Source: Nannochloropsis oceanica (Eukaryota; Sar; Eustigmatophyceae; Eustigmatales; Monodopsidaceae). From it: DNA of 64,000 bases. This document shows, one piece after another, positions 30,076 through 40,104 of the stretch. Where the stretch lies: NCBI GenBank assembly GCA_004519485.1, contig CP038133.1, positions 558,001 through 622,000 on the forward strand, written 5' to 3'. Numbering within the stretch: the first letter of the stretch is position 1; each line of letters opens with the position of its first letter. The notes under the pieces are model-generated. The model did not search any database and was not told the DNA's origin. It saw nothing but the letters and a program-made list of their open reading frames with translations. Both the position numbers and the translations under genes were made by a program.

Positions 30076-32775
30076 ATGTTTCACCATCGATCAGGAAAGC
30101 TTAAGCAGCAAAACAAGAGGCACAAGGCTCGCCGGCATCTGGCCTCAAAACGCGCGGTCAAACGTGAGGAAGGCGGCAAGATCAATGTGGGTGGCGGCAA
30201 TGCATCGGTGGCCTCGTCCTCGACCTCGACCCAGCGCACGGGCAACAAGCAAAAGACCATGGACAAGGATCTGAAACAAGACCGCCTCAACCGTGCCCGC
30301 CAAGCAAAAGAGCAGAAGCGTCAGGACCTCTTTCTCCAGAGACGTATTGGCTCGGCAGATGGCCCACCCCGCGTAGTTGCACTGCTCCCCCTCTCCGCCT
30401 TTTGTGACACGGCCGCAGTCCGAGATGCCTTGATCAAAACCCGCGAGCCCCAACAAGCCGTAGATGATGATGTTGTAAAGCCCAGCCCTCGCGTGACGAC
30501 GGCTGCATTCAAGAGCTTGAAGCAGCGATTCACGTTTTTGTTGCCTCGGTTTGGGTTGCAGGATGCATTGGAAGCTGCCCGAGTCGCAGACCTGGTGATT
30601 TTCATTCTTGACGTCAGCCGGGGTGCGGAAGGCGCTGTTGCACAAGAAGGGGACTTAGCTCTATCTGCTTTGCGAGCGCAAGGGCTGCCGACCACAGTGG
30701 GAATCGTGCAAGGGTTGGAGCATCACCATGGGTGTAAATCCCAGGTGGAATTAAGGCGATACGGCCATCGTTTTTTCGAGACGGAATTCGGGGATAAAAT
30801 TAAGGTAGCTGAGAGCATCAATTCAGCACAATTGCTACGCACGTTGTCCACGCCGACCGGCCCGAGTCTGCATTGGCGCCAGACGAGGTCGTACTTGGTG
30901 GGGGAGGAGGTGGCATGGACTCCTGCCGAAAGAGGGGGGGAGGGAGGGAAGAAGGACATGAAGATGGGAGCAGCAGAAGAGGGTGGAGTTTTGAGGGTGA
31001 GGGGCTTTGTGCGTGGGAAATGTCTTAATGTCGATCAGCTGCTACATTTACCGGGTGTGGGGACGTATGCAATGTGTCGAATTTTGAAGGCGGGTGTACC
31101 GGAGCCTTGTCCTCTCAGGGGGGCGCGCAGCAGCAGTAGCAGTGATATGATGGAAGAAGGAGAGAGAGAAAAAGTTGTCCTGGCGGAGGCGATGGGTGGG
31201 GCAGCTAGAGAGGAGGCGTTGAAGATGTGGGCTGAGGTGGATGAGCTAGCAGGGGAGCAGACCTGGCCGTCAATGGAGGAGGAGATGGAGGGAGGGGGAG
31301 CGTGGTCGGATGAGGAAGAAAAGGGAGAGGCAAAAGATGAGGAGAATGAGAAGAAAAAGAAGAAGAAAAAACTTCTGAAGAAGATGTCGGAGTACCAGGC
31401 GTCGTGGTTTGAGGGGGACGAGGACGAGAAGGAGGGAGCGGGGGAAGGAGCGGAGGAGGGGGAGGAAGAGGACGAGGAGGAGGACGATGACGGTTCGACG
31501 GATATGGATCTGACGACGGCAGATCTGCAGCAGCAACAACAACGGAAGGTAAAGAGGTTGGAGGAGGATGAGCTCGAGTTTCCGGATGAGGTGCAGACGC
31601 CTGACGACACTCCGGCGAAGGAGCGATTCGCGCGTTACCGTGCTTTGAAGAGCTTTCGGACAAGTCCTTGGGATCCTTACGAGTCACTACCCAGGGAGTA
31701 CGCGCGCATTTATAAATTTTCAAATTTTGCCTCGTCGCATGCCAGGGTGATGAGCGAGATGGAGGAGGTGGAGAGGGCCCAGAACCAGAAACTGTTGTCT
31801 GCTTTGTTGCCCCCACCGACGGCAGCTGAAGCTGTCAAGGAGAGCGGACGAGGGATGGAGGTGGAGGATGGGGAAAAGCAGGAGCAGGAGGAGGAGAAAG
31901 AAAGCAGTTTGTTGAAGGGTGTGGTGGCGGCGGGGACGTACGTGATTTTGGAGATTGTTGGCGTGTCGGCTGCCGCATGGGCACAGATTCAGCAGCAGCA
32001 GCAGGAGAACCAGCGCCCTTTGTGTGTGTTCTCATTGCTTCGGTACGAGAACAAGGTGAGCGTGCTGCATTTCAATATCCAAAAGCACCCTAGTTTCGAT
32101 GCGCCGTTGAAGAGTAAGGAACGTCTGTTGTTCTATACGGGCTTTCGCTCCTTTGAGGCGAGGCCAGTTTTTTCAGAGCATAATCTCAATTGTGATAAGC
32201 ACAAGTTTTCCCGCTATTTGCACGGAGGCCGTTTCGCAGTTGCGACGGCTTTTGGTCCTGTAAGCATGCCCCCTTGTCCAGTGTTAATATTTCGGACGTC
32301 GGCGGCCGTGGAGGAGGGAGGAGGGGAAAAGGGAGGAGCAGCGGCTGGAAGAGGTGTCTCGTTTGGCGGCGTCCTCCCTTCTCCTACTTCTCCTTCTCTA
32401 ACACTCGTTGCGACGGGGGCACTGCACACCGTCGACCCGGACCGCATTATTTTGAAGCGGATCTTGTTGACGGGTTACCCTGTCCGAGTGAAGCGACGGA
32501 CGGCTGTGGTGAAACACATGTTTTACAACCCGGAGGACGTGAAGTGGTTTAAACCTGCGGAGCTGTCGACAAAATTAGGTGCGGCGGGGCATATCAAGGA
32601 GCCTATCGGGACGCATGGATTGATGAAGATGAGGTTTAATCGGATCATCTCGCAGAGTGACACGATTTGTTTACCTTTGTTTAAGAGGGTGTTTCCTAAA
32701 CTATTGCCCGGGCAGCAGGAGGGGGAAGGGTTGGAGTTGAAAGGAGGGGAAGAAGTAGGGGAAAAGATAAAGTAA
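30076..32775 (+). CDS. TSR1: TSR1-like 40S ribosome biogenesis factor
   Basis: Single exon, 899 residues. TSR1 is a BMS1-related GTPase-like protein that occupies the late pre-40S subunit and blocks premature joining. Seen: the family's basic start (MFHHRSGKLKQQNKRHKARRHLASKR); a degenerate G domain (VVALLPLSAFCDTAAV, then ARVADLVIFILDVSRGAEG and LPTTVGIVQGLEHH) without P-loop lysine motifs, as in other TSR1 proteins; LNVDQLLHLPGVGTY; an acidic/Lys-rich middle (about 410-500) with EYQASWFEGDE; DTPAKERFARYRALKSFRTSPWDPYESLPREYARIYKF; and the C-terminal barrels (EKERLLFYTGFR-like RLLFYTGFRSFEARPVFSEH, KRTAVVKHMFYNPEDVKWFKP and FKRVFPKLLP). The C-terminal body is intact. Acidic and poly-Lys repeats make long meaningless frames on the other strand. 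Confidence 0.93.
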   Translation: MFHHRSGKLKQQNKRHKARRHLASKRAVKREEGGKINVGGGNASVASSSTSTQRTGNKQKTMDKDLKQDRLNRARQAKEQKRQDLFLQRRIGSADGPPRVVALLPLSAFCDTAAVRDALIKTREPQQAVDDDVVKPSPRVTTAAFKSLKQRFTFLLPRFGLQDALEAARVADLVIFILDVSRGAEGAVAQEGDLALSALRAQGLPTTVGIVQGLEHHHGCKSQVELRRYGHRFFETEFGDKIKVAESINSAQLLRTLSTPTGPSLHWRQTRSYLVGEEVAWTPAERGGEGGKKDMKMGAAEEGGVLRVRGFVRGKCLNVDQLLHLPGVGTYAMCRILKAGVPEPCPLRGARSSSSSDMMEEGEREKVVLAEAMGGAAREEALKMWAEVDELAGEQTWPSMEEEMEGGGAWSDEEEKGEAKDEENEKKKKKKKLLKKMSEYQASWFEGDEDEKEGAGEGAEEGEEEDEEEDDDGSTDMDLTTADLQQQQQRKVKRLEEDELEFPDEVQTPDDTPAKERFARYRALKSFRTSPWDPYESLPREYARIYKFSNFASSHARVMSEMEEVERAQNQKLLSALLPPPTAAEAVKESGRGMEVEDGEKQEQEEEKESSLLKGVVAAGTYVILEIVGVSAAAWAQIQQQQQENQRPLCVFSLLRYENKVSVLHFNIQKHPSFDAPLKSKERLLFYTGFRSFEARPVFSEHNLNCDKHKFSRYLHGGRFAVATAFGPVSMPPCPVLIFRTSAAVEEGGGEKGGAAAGRGVSFGGVLPSPTSPSLTLVATGALHTVDPDRIILKRILLTGYPVRVKRRTAVVKHMFYNPEDVKWFKPAELSTKLGAAGHIKEPIGTHGLMKMRFNRIISQSDTICLPLFKRVFPKLLPGQQEGEGLELKGGEEVGEKIK

Positions 32776-33047
32776 GAAATAAAGGGTGGAATTGAAATTA
32801 AAGAGCTCGTCGTGGAAGAAAAAAGTGTTTTTTTTCTGGGGGGGTGGGGGGGGGCATGAGGCATGCTTACTTTATTTGGATGATAAAAGTAACTCTTCAC
32901 AAGATATGGTGCTCTTTTCTTTACTTGTTTTTGACGATGACAAAGCAGATATACATGTACATGTAAACATGTATAGACGTTGGAAAACTCTTACAATTAT
33001 GCTCGTGAATTTATGAATATGTAGATATCCACAAAGCGATGCTCCGT
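32776..33047. other. intergenic, TSR1 3' end to tRNA gene
   Basis: About 270 bases with G-rich runs near 32839-32855. I see no gene. Confidence 0.4.
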
Positions 33048-33168
33048 GCTCTCATAGTCTAGTGGTTTATGACTCTGCACTTTGAATGCAGCAACCTGGG
33101 TTAGCGGGAGATCGAGTCGCCATACGTCGAGTTCGCATCCCAGCCCCATGCGAATCCCGGTGAGAGCT
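33048..33168 (+). tRNA. trnQ-UUG: tRNA-Gln (UUG) gene with a 48-base intron in the T loop
   Basis: The two exons are 33048-33102 and 33151-33168. The acceptor stem is seven Watson-Crick pairs (33048-33054 with 33161-33167, discriminator T33168). The D arm has G57-C59 pairing with G71-C73 around AGTGGTTTA (all +33000). The anticodon stem has five pairs (33075-33079/33087-33091) closing the loop CTTTGAA with anticodon TTG at 33082-33084. The T stem is 33096-33100 with 33156-33160 (one G-U). Removing 33103-33150 leaves exactly the consensus T loop TTCGAAT. The intervening 48 bases contain a B-box-like GTTCGCATCCC and a 7-bp hairpin (33132-33138 with 33148-33154) that crosses the 3' junction. T4 and T5 runs at 33177 and 33184 could end Pol III transcription. 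There is no intron at the usual 37/38 site. The alternative is a tRNA pseudogene with an insertion. Confidence 0.72.
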
Positions 33169-34288
33169 TGGTTTCCTTTTGACTTTTTGATCTCGGCTAG
33201 AAGGAGACACACAAATGACTCATTTGTCTTTGGAGTCCTTCACAGCAATGAAAGATTTCCTTCTACGGGGAGGGAACCTTCTACGGGGAGGGAACTTGGG
33301 CGTCGAAAAACGGCCCATTGCGTAGTAATCGGCCTTTTGCGAGCTGTGTCCTTTGTCGTCGTGTATGATTCCGCCTTTGGATGCACTGTTAGTACTAACA
33401 CCTTTCTTCACAAACAGACGAATCCCGCAGAAGCACGAGTGAGACTATCTTTGCGCTCCATAGGGGAAGGGCCAGGAGAGGCTTCGCTCGCCCATAGCAA
33501 ATTCAACTCCTCGGTTATCCACTTGCTATGCAAGAAATGTCCCCCAAAATACGAGCAGAAACATTTTTACACGATCCAGGCTGATGACTTTCTCTTGCTT
33601 TGTCCTTTGGAACAAGACTTGTCCCAAATTTTGCTTGACTCGGGTTTGAACATGGCTTGCTTTCTCTCGTCAGTTTCCGCATCATCAATGTGATCGTCAT
33701 CACACAAATTGAGCAACGGTTTGCTGGGGCCCAGACTGGTAAAGCGAGGCGGCGTTGCCTTCAGCAGGTCATCCATCACTCCCCGCCCAAACTACAGGCT
33801 CAAAAGGAAGGTATTAACATTGCCCCGTTATGGATCTGAGAGGCCGCAAAGCCTCCTGCTTAGTAAAATGACAAACACACGATAACACCAAATTTTCGTT
33901 TCTCGGAGCTTCATGGCACTTGCCGTGGCAAAGCACACTCCTTGCACATGCCACACCCTACCCACGACTCAGATCCATCAATGTCCAATATCCTTGCACT
34001 ATGTGCCTGAGGTCTGCGGGTCCTCGGCCCGCTCTGAGACATTGTTGCTGAGACCTCTGCTGCCCATACTACTACGTGCAACGGTGTGGGGGCTTACGAC
34101 GCAGCACACCCCCATCCACTCCGATCCCTTCGATAATATCGCTTAACTTTTCTTAACTACAGGGTCAAGATATAGCCTCCAGCACTCATGCGGCAGCCTC
34201 ACACCACTACTCTGCCTCTTACTTACCCATCACTTACCACCCTCCACCTCACCATTCCCATCCCGCCACCATCGCAGCACTCGCAGCC
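33169..34288. other. intergenic region, tRNA to sugar transporter
   Basis: About 1.1 kb. Contains a short tandem duplication of CCTTCTACGGGGAGGGAA near 33258-33294. Overlapping open frames at 33082-33693 show no family likeness and no splice pattern I can defend. The last 300 bases should be the transporter's promoter and leader; a TTAACTACAG at about 34161 could be an acceptor if the leader is spliced. Confidence 0.4.
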
Positions 34289-35908
34289 ATGACACTTGCG
34301 TCCGTATCCCCACGCTTGTGGGCAAGCGCATTTACTATTGGACTGTCCTCGCTCCTTTTTGGGTATAGCCTTGCGTGCCTCAACACGGTCATCACATGCC
34401 CATCCAAGCCCTGCCCCAAGGGCTCAATCCTCACCGACCTCGACCTCAGCCTCGAGGAGGAACAGCTGGCCACGGCCATGACAATCCTTGGAGCTATGAT
34501 CGGGGGGCTCTTTGCCTCCTATCCCAATGACCACTGGGGTCGCCGCAAGTCCTTGCTCGTCAACAATGTATTTTTCATCGTCGGCGGTGTGCTCACCGCC
34601 ATCACCAGTTTAGACTCCATCCTCGTCGGCCGGTTCTTGCTCGGGCTCGGTACGGGTGTCGAATCCATGGTAGCCCCTGTGTTGCTTTCAGAGATTGCAT
34701 CCAACCAGACCCGTGGGGCAATTACCAGCTTGCATCAATTGAATATCACCTTGGGAATTTTGATTTCAAACTTGATCGGCTACGGCTTTGTCCCAAACAT
34801 CTCAGGGGGATGGAGATATGTCCAGCTCTTCGTTGTTCTACCTGCTGGGTTGCAACTTATCTTGTTTTGGCTCGTACCCGAGTCGCCTCGGTGGTTGCTG
34901 CGTGCTGACCGCCGAGAGGAGGCACGAGACGTCCTGAGCCATTTGCGAATCCGCAAGACGGGTGATGCCGCTGCGCAGGCCGCGGGGGCCGCGGCGGTTG
35001 AGGCAGAGCTGGTGGCGTTGGAGAAAGAGCTTGGTTCAACAATGAAGCAGCCGACTGCGGGTTGGAAGGAAACCTTTAGCTACGGGACTGCCATGAGGAT
35101 TGGTATGTTGATGATGTTCTTTAGTGCAATGACAGGGATTAACACTGTCATTTTCTATTCGACCACGATCTTTGCGTTGGCGGGGGTCGAGAATGCTTTC
35201 CTTGGTACAGTTTTGGTCGGTGTGCTGAATGTTTTTATCACTATGGTCTCCGGATATTTGGTTGATAAGGCGGGAAGGAAGGTGCTATTGACCGGAGGGA
35301 CGTGGATCATGCTTATTAGTTTGTTGTTGCTGGGTGGGATTTTGTTGGCGGAGAATGTGCCTGCGCTCGCGATCTCGATCGTTGCTGTCGGGTCGATGCT
35401 GCTGTATGTCTTTGGTTTTGCAATTGGGATTGGGGCAGTGCAGTGGGTGGTGGTGGGTGAGGTTGTACCGACCAAGATCCGGTCGAAGGCATATTCCATT
35501 TTTGTGACGAGCAATTGGACGGCTAATCTCCTTATTTCTCTTGTGACCTTGTCATTGATTGATACGCTGGGGGAGGCGGTCGCCCCTGCGGGGGCTTTGA
35601 AAGCGAAGCAGCAACAGATGGGGGTGGCGTTGTTGTATTTCTGTTTCGCTGGGATGTGTGTGTTGTGCTTACTGTTTTTGTACGGGATGGTGCCCGAGAC
35701 GAAGCATGAGGCGAAGGACGGGCTGGAGGAGCACCATCACCATGCATGTTCTGAGTTTGCGGCGGGCGATGCCGATATGATGACGGAGGTGGTGCATTGT
35801 TCGGAGGGGCATGGTTTAGGCGATAGTCAAAATACGGCGGGTAGGGAGGAGGGAGGGCTAGGGGAAGGAGGGAAGGTTGCTGTGACGCAGCCCGTATCGA
35901 TGGTTTAG
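34289..35908 (+). CDS. MFS sugar transporter (sugar porter family)
   Basis: Single exon, 539 residues, 12 predicted spans in two halves. Sugar porters move hexoses or polyols by uniport or proton symport. Family marks seen: GLSSLLFGYSLACLN in span 1, DHWGRRKSLL between spans 2 and 3, VGRFLLGLGTGVESMVAPVLLSEIA, the VPESPRWLL motif after span 6, DKAGRKVLL between spans 8 and 9, and MVPETKHEAKD after span 12. The helix 7 motif is MTGINTVIFYSTTIF, where most hexose carriers have a Gln-rich version (QQxxGxNxxxYY), so the substrate is unclear. The central loop has an Ala/Glu-rich insertion. The C-terminal 65 residues are His/Gly/Glu-rich and probably cytosolic. Plasma or plastid membrane cannot be told from sequence; no plastid presequence is visible. 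Confidence 0.87.
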   Translation: MTLASVSPRLWASAFTIGLSSLLFGYSLACLNTVITCPSKPCPKGSILTDLDLSLEEEQLATAMTILGAMIGGLFASYPNDHWGRRKSLLVNNVFFIVGGVLTAITSLDSILVGRFLLGLGTGVESMVAPVLLSEIASNQTRGAITSLHQLNITLGILISNLIGYGFVPNISGGWRYVQLFVVLPAGLQLILFWLVPESPRWLLRADRREEARDVLSHLRIRKTGDAAAQAAGAAAVEAELVALEKELGSTMKQPTAGWKETFSYGTAMRIGMLMMFFSAMTGINTVIFYSTTIFALAGVENAFLGTVLVGVLNVFITMVSGYLVDKAGRKVLLTGGTWIMLISLLLLGGILLAENVPALAISIVAVGSMLLYVFGFAIGIGAVQWVVVGEVVPTKIRSKAYSIFVTSNWTANLLISLVTLSLIDTLGEAVAPAGALKAKQQQMGVALLYFCFAGMCVLCLLFLYGMVPETKHEAKDGLEEHHHHACSEFAAGDADMMTEVVHCSEGHGLGDSQNTAGREEGGLGEGGKVAVTQPVSMV

Positions 35909-36907
35909 CTTGAGATGGAGGAATTGGGGGGAAGGCAGTGTGTCTGAGAAGAGAGGGAGGGAGTGAGGGGGAGGTGAAAGAGCCGACAAAGTACTCGCGA
36001 TTGAGTGTGTAGAACCCAGCCAGGAACGTGAGCAATGACGGCAGTAGCTGCAGCCACAAACATGTCGCAACACACAACACAATGGTAACCACCGCCAACA
36101 ACAACAACAACAACAGAGAAAAGCCGAAACAAATATAAAAGTAGAAGATCAGCAAAGATGTAGGGTACTTTTAAAGACATATTTGTATTGTAATGGCAAG
36201 CAGGCCATCCTCAGGGATGCCCCCGGGATAGGGGCCCCCGTGACTTAATGCTGTGCAGAAGAAAAGAGAAAGAAGAAAGGAAGGGACGACAACGAGACGA
36301 AAAATACGAAGACAAGTTGCAACCGATGAGGGTGCTAGAATGCAAAGCCTCGCCAAGAAGAATATCTGCCGCCCATTCAGGAGGCTGTCATTGGGATGCA
36401 GTCACTTCCGGTGAGCGGTCGAGGAAGGGGATATAGGGCATAGAGCAACAGGGAGGGAGGGTAGACGGTATGAATCAAATGTGGTATGTTTCATGGAGTG
36501 GGACGACCTGTATTTGAATGAACGTGCAAAGGGACGGGGGGGTGACAACTGCAGTGGCAAAGCAGCTGTAATGGCGGTGAAAGAGGTGAGGGAGGAAGGG
36601 AAAGGGAAGGGTGAGGGGAAAGAATTCGGAGACCTCCGACAAGGGAAAGAGAATGTCATCTGAAGATCTTCCTTTGCTACCATCTTGATCTTATGCTTCC
36701 ACCGTATTCATATATTTCCTTTGTTATTGACATTGTCACCATTCTAATCGGGGTCCAAGTACATCTCATTTTCTTTGATTTCGAAAGCCTTACTGTTGTT
36801 CTCTTATCCTCTCCAAATCTTGGAACGGGTAAACTCTCTTCCCCCTCCATACCTACAACAACCACATGTCCAAGCTATCATCGTCCTCCCCATTTCTTGC
36901 TCCCTCC
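35909..36907. other. convergent intergenic region
   Basis: About 1 kb between converging genes. Purine-rich stretches (GGAGGGAG, AAAGAGAAAG) alternate with mixed sequence. Small open frames lack family likeness. I see no RNA gene. Confidence 0.45.
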
Positions 36908-38191
36908 TCACCGTACCAAGCCCAAATTAATCACCCCCCACGAGTTTTCATGCCACGGCGTACGATTCTCTGCATGCTGAAGCAAGACTCGAGTCCAAGC
37001 CATCCAAGCCTCAAAAGACACGCGCTTATCCCAATTCGTACCCCATTGCAGAAACAAGTCAACTGCCTTATCAGCTGCTGTCAAGGCTGCTGGGAAATCG
37101 CCCTTGATCAAATAGCATTGCGCTAGCAAGGTGTGCGGCTCGGCTAGATAAGGATTGAGGACTAGGGCATGTGTCAGCTTGGCGATGTTACAGTCCACTT
37201 TACTCTTATCCCGCGGGTCTTCCGAAATCACTTCCCAATACAAATCACGCGCTTGACGTTCCGCGGTACGATCGAGGAGGAACCGTCCCTGGTCCAAGAC
37301 GGGGGGACGGACAGGCATGGGACACGTGCGGGCCAGGGCAGCGAGCTGGCTGACGAAGTACATCCATAAACCGGGCTTCGAGAGACCAGGCCAGAGAGTG
37401 TAGGGATGCATGACAGCTTCTTGCTCCTCTGCGTTGCTATTAATCTTGTTCTTGTTGTTGTTATTGTTGTCGTTGCTGTTGTTACTGCCGCTTTTGTTGT
37501 AGCTATTGTTGCTAGTGCTTTCTACCACACCATCTGTGGTCTCCTTGTAGCTCTTACTGGTCGCGCTGCTGAAGGCATCACGAGGCCGCCACTGTGCATC
37601 ACCAAACAAGTCGTCTTGCCACCCGTATTGCTGGTCGGCCACGTCTGCCATGGTCATAACCAATAACTGCCCTAGCATCTCGCTCGACAAATGCACAGGC
37701 TCCCCCGTATGAATGTGTTGCACTGTTAACCCTTCAGCGGGTACCCGATCCATGGGAAACATGGTATCAACGATTATTTTCTGCCGGTCTACCACGCAGA
37801 ACTTGTATATGAGCTCCTCGGCTTCGACCCCGCAATCCTCTTGCACCAAGCCCCTATCAACGCCGGCTTTGAAGATGGCCAGGTTGACGTAAGAGTTGGA
37901 ATAGGCAGAATGAAAAAGGCCACAGCGTGCCAACGCTTGAGGCTGCTCCCATAGCGCCAAGATCTTCCAGACGCCCAGCAAGTGCTGCTTAAATGTCCCG
38001 TGCTTATGCCAGCATTGGTGGGCGCCACGTTCCGTGAGCCGGGCCAGGAGATGGGGCACCCGCTTATCGACCCGCGCCCAGTCTTCCGCCAGCAATGCCT
38101 TGGCCACCCCAGTGAGGCGCGACGAGGAGTCCAAAGTAAGCCGAGCTGCTGCAGTTGCTGCTGCAGCGGCTGCGGTCGTGACAGCGGCCAT
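36908..38191 (-). CDS. conserved protein with DUF6817-like domain and C-terminal TPR-like repeats
   Basis: Single frame of 427 residues. The N-terminal half matches a domain I know from plant and algal uncharacterised proteins (DUF6817-like): QCWHKHGTFKQHLLGVWKILALW, then ARCGLFHSAYSNSYVNLAIF, ELIYKFCVVDR and MTMADVADQQYGWQDDLFG. The paired His/Asp residues (HKHGTFxxHL, FHSAY, ADVADQ) suggest a metal-binding, HD-like helical fold, but this is inference. A Ser/Asn-rich poly-N linker (about 215-255) leads to MHPYTLWPGLSKPGLWMYFVSQLA and then helical pairs resembling tetratricopeptide repeats (ALVLNPYLAEPHTLLAQCYLIKGDFPAALTAADKAVDLF). The Ala-rich first 16 residues are not a clear targeting peptide. 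Function unknown. Confidence 0.75.
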   Translation of the reverse strand: MAAVTTAAAAAATAAARLTLDSSSRLTGVAKALLAEDWARVDKRVPHLLARLTERGAHQCWHKHGTFKQHLLGVWKILALWEQPQALARCGLFHSAYSNSYVNLAIFKAGVDRGLVQEDCGVEAEELIYKFCVVDRQKIIVDTMFPMDRVPAEGLTVQHIHTGEPVHLSSEMLGQLLVMTMADVADQQYGWQDDLFGDAQWRPRDAFSSATSKSYKETTDGVVESTSNNSYNKSGSNNSNDNNNNNKNKINSNAEEQEAVMHPYTLWPGLSKPGLWMYFVSQLAALARTCPMPVRPPVLDQGRFLLDRTAERQARDLYWEVISEDPRDKSKVDCNIAKLTHALVLNPYLAEPHTLLAQCYLIKGDFPAALTAADKAVDLFLQWGTNWDKRVSFEAWMAWTRVLLQHAENRTPWHENSWGVINLGLVR

Positions 38192-40104
38192 GGTGAAAAA
38201 GGGTCTACTGGAGGGGATGGTCGTTGAGGATGAGCGAGTTGAAGAAGGAATGGCCGGTTAGTGAAGCACGGAAACACGACGGCTTTAGCACAGCGTCAAT
38301 GCGTCAATGTGGTGTGGTATGTAGGTTGCCAAGAGTAAGATGCCTGTCAAGATGAGGAATGCATAACTTAATGCGAAACCGAATTGCGTCTTTCCGTCCG
38401 GATATAGTATCAGGGAAGGGGACTGCCAAAAAACAAATCTTGGCATTGTCTGTTCCTTGAGCGCACATAAACAAGTCCCATCATGGCAATCACACAGGAT
38501 GCCACGATATCTTGAGGCAATCACCAGAGACTGGTGGCGTGAAGGCAAGCAATGAGCAAATTTTGTGATAGGAGGTAGGAAGTCATCATTTCTTTCCCTT
38601 CAAGCACTCAGAAAGACCACGTCTGAAGACCTCTATCAAATTTATACCATCCACTCCAGTGCCCCGTTCTTCTCAGCTTGACAGCAAAATTGCGTGAAAT
38701 TAAGACGGATTAAGAAACAATACGCCTTTTAAAATTTTGGAATAGTGGTGTTGAGGAATGCTTACCGAAAATATTTTATATGGGGGGGATTGCTCAGAAA
38801 GGCTAATTTCGTTCAACGTGGGTAACATTGGTCACTCTTTGGTCATCGAAGAAATGGGCACGAGGTGTTCAAAACGGCTTATATGTGCTTTATTTGACGG
38901 AAGTTTTCAATTTAGGAAGCTTTGTAATTTTGTTTATCTCGCACCCGCGTTTTTTTTCATCCCTTTCTGAGAGGGCAAGATGGGTGTTAGGCGATGCCAT
39001 GAGGCCCACAGGTTGAACGAAGGCTCTGGAGAGTCTGACCAAACGACCCCACCATGGTGGTCGTGTATATTTGGCCAAAGACTGTACAAATGTGTTGAAA
39101 TGGAAATTTGGGCTCCGAGGAACCTGGAATTGACGTTTGCTGGATTCGTCAAATTAAGCCCTTTTTTTCTCCTACCGGCTATCTTTTCCACAGAGTCTTC
39201 GCGGGCCGTTTCCTTCGTGTGCTTGTGGTTTCAACGCTGACCAACAGCGAAAAACTCCCCTTCATGCACCTTTCAAATCTGGGGAAGCCATGTAATTCAG
39301 GGCCGAGCGATTTGATCATCAACCTCACGGCATCTGTCTGACGGATTTAAGAATTGCCATCGTTCATGGTAAAGAGTTTGAGAGCCTGCGGTGTATTTTC
39401 CTGGCATGTTTCCCTTCACAAAGCGCTGCGCTTGCGGTCAAGAAAGTAACCCTGCATGTGCGTTATACACAATTTCCTCAGTCCTAGAGAGCATCAACAA
39501 CCCAAGCGCTGTCCAAGAGCCTCTACAAGCGCCATTTTCATCCCCATGAAAGCTCAAGCAAGGCATCAGCGAGCCTTTGCTGAGAGAGAGAGACGTCATC
39601 GTGATTCAGCCAATGGGAGAGGATGCAAGAGCACACAAGTCTTTCTCCAGATGTGGTTTTGAAAATCCTAGCCGTACACTGTCAACGCGGGATCTGCAAC
39701 GATGCATTCCCCTACTTGCGTTAGCCCTCACCCTGGTGCAGATACCTATCTGCACACGACGGTTTTGGAGGGGGTGCGTGGCCGTGATGGCTCGAGCCAG
39801 CGAACAGCTGCTGGAGCTTTTTGTTCCTCTCCAGTCAGCAAGCAGAAGGCACGGGTTCTCGTCTCGTTAGAGCTCTGAGTTGTTGAAAAGAACTAGAGTG
39901 CTTCATTCTTGGTTCCTTTCATGGTCACCATGCCCCTCGTCACACGCCACCACTCATTCCTTCTGTCTTTCATTCACATGACAGTCGCGACGAAGTTCAG
40001 CCGTCAAGGAACCGAAGTCGAAGCAGCAGCAGGCCGCACACGCCCAAACCCACCACATACCCCCTTCCTTCCCCGTGTTTTGCGGGTCCTCTATCCCACC
40101 GGCT
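38192..40104. other. large divergent gene-poor region
   Basis: About 1.9 kb between the DUF6817-like gene (-) and the bZIP gene (+). The segment about 38570-39200 is more A/T-rich than the coding regions. Scattered short open frames (for example 38758-38970, 39456-39870) do not look coding and do not join into a recognisable protein. A gene that is poorly conserved or a non-coding RNA cannot be excluded. The right 200 bases should be the bZIP leader. Confidence 0.4.

Noticed and set aside
31035-31816. Ser-rich and Pro-rich frames on the minus strand inside TSR1
   Set aside because: They are shadows of acidic and Lys repeats; the plus-strand frame is a full TSR1.
33082-33693. 203-residue open frame after the tRNA
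   Set aside because: It begins inside the tRNA gene and shows no conserved features.
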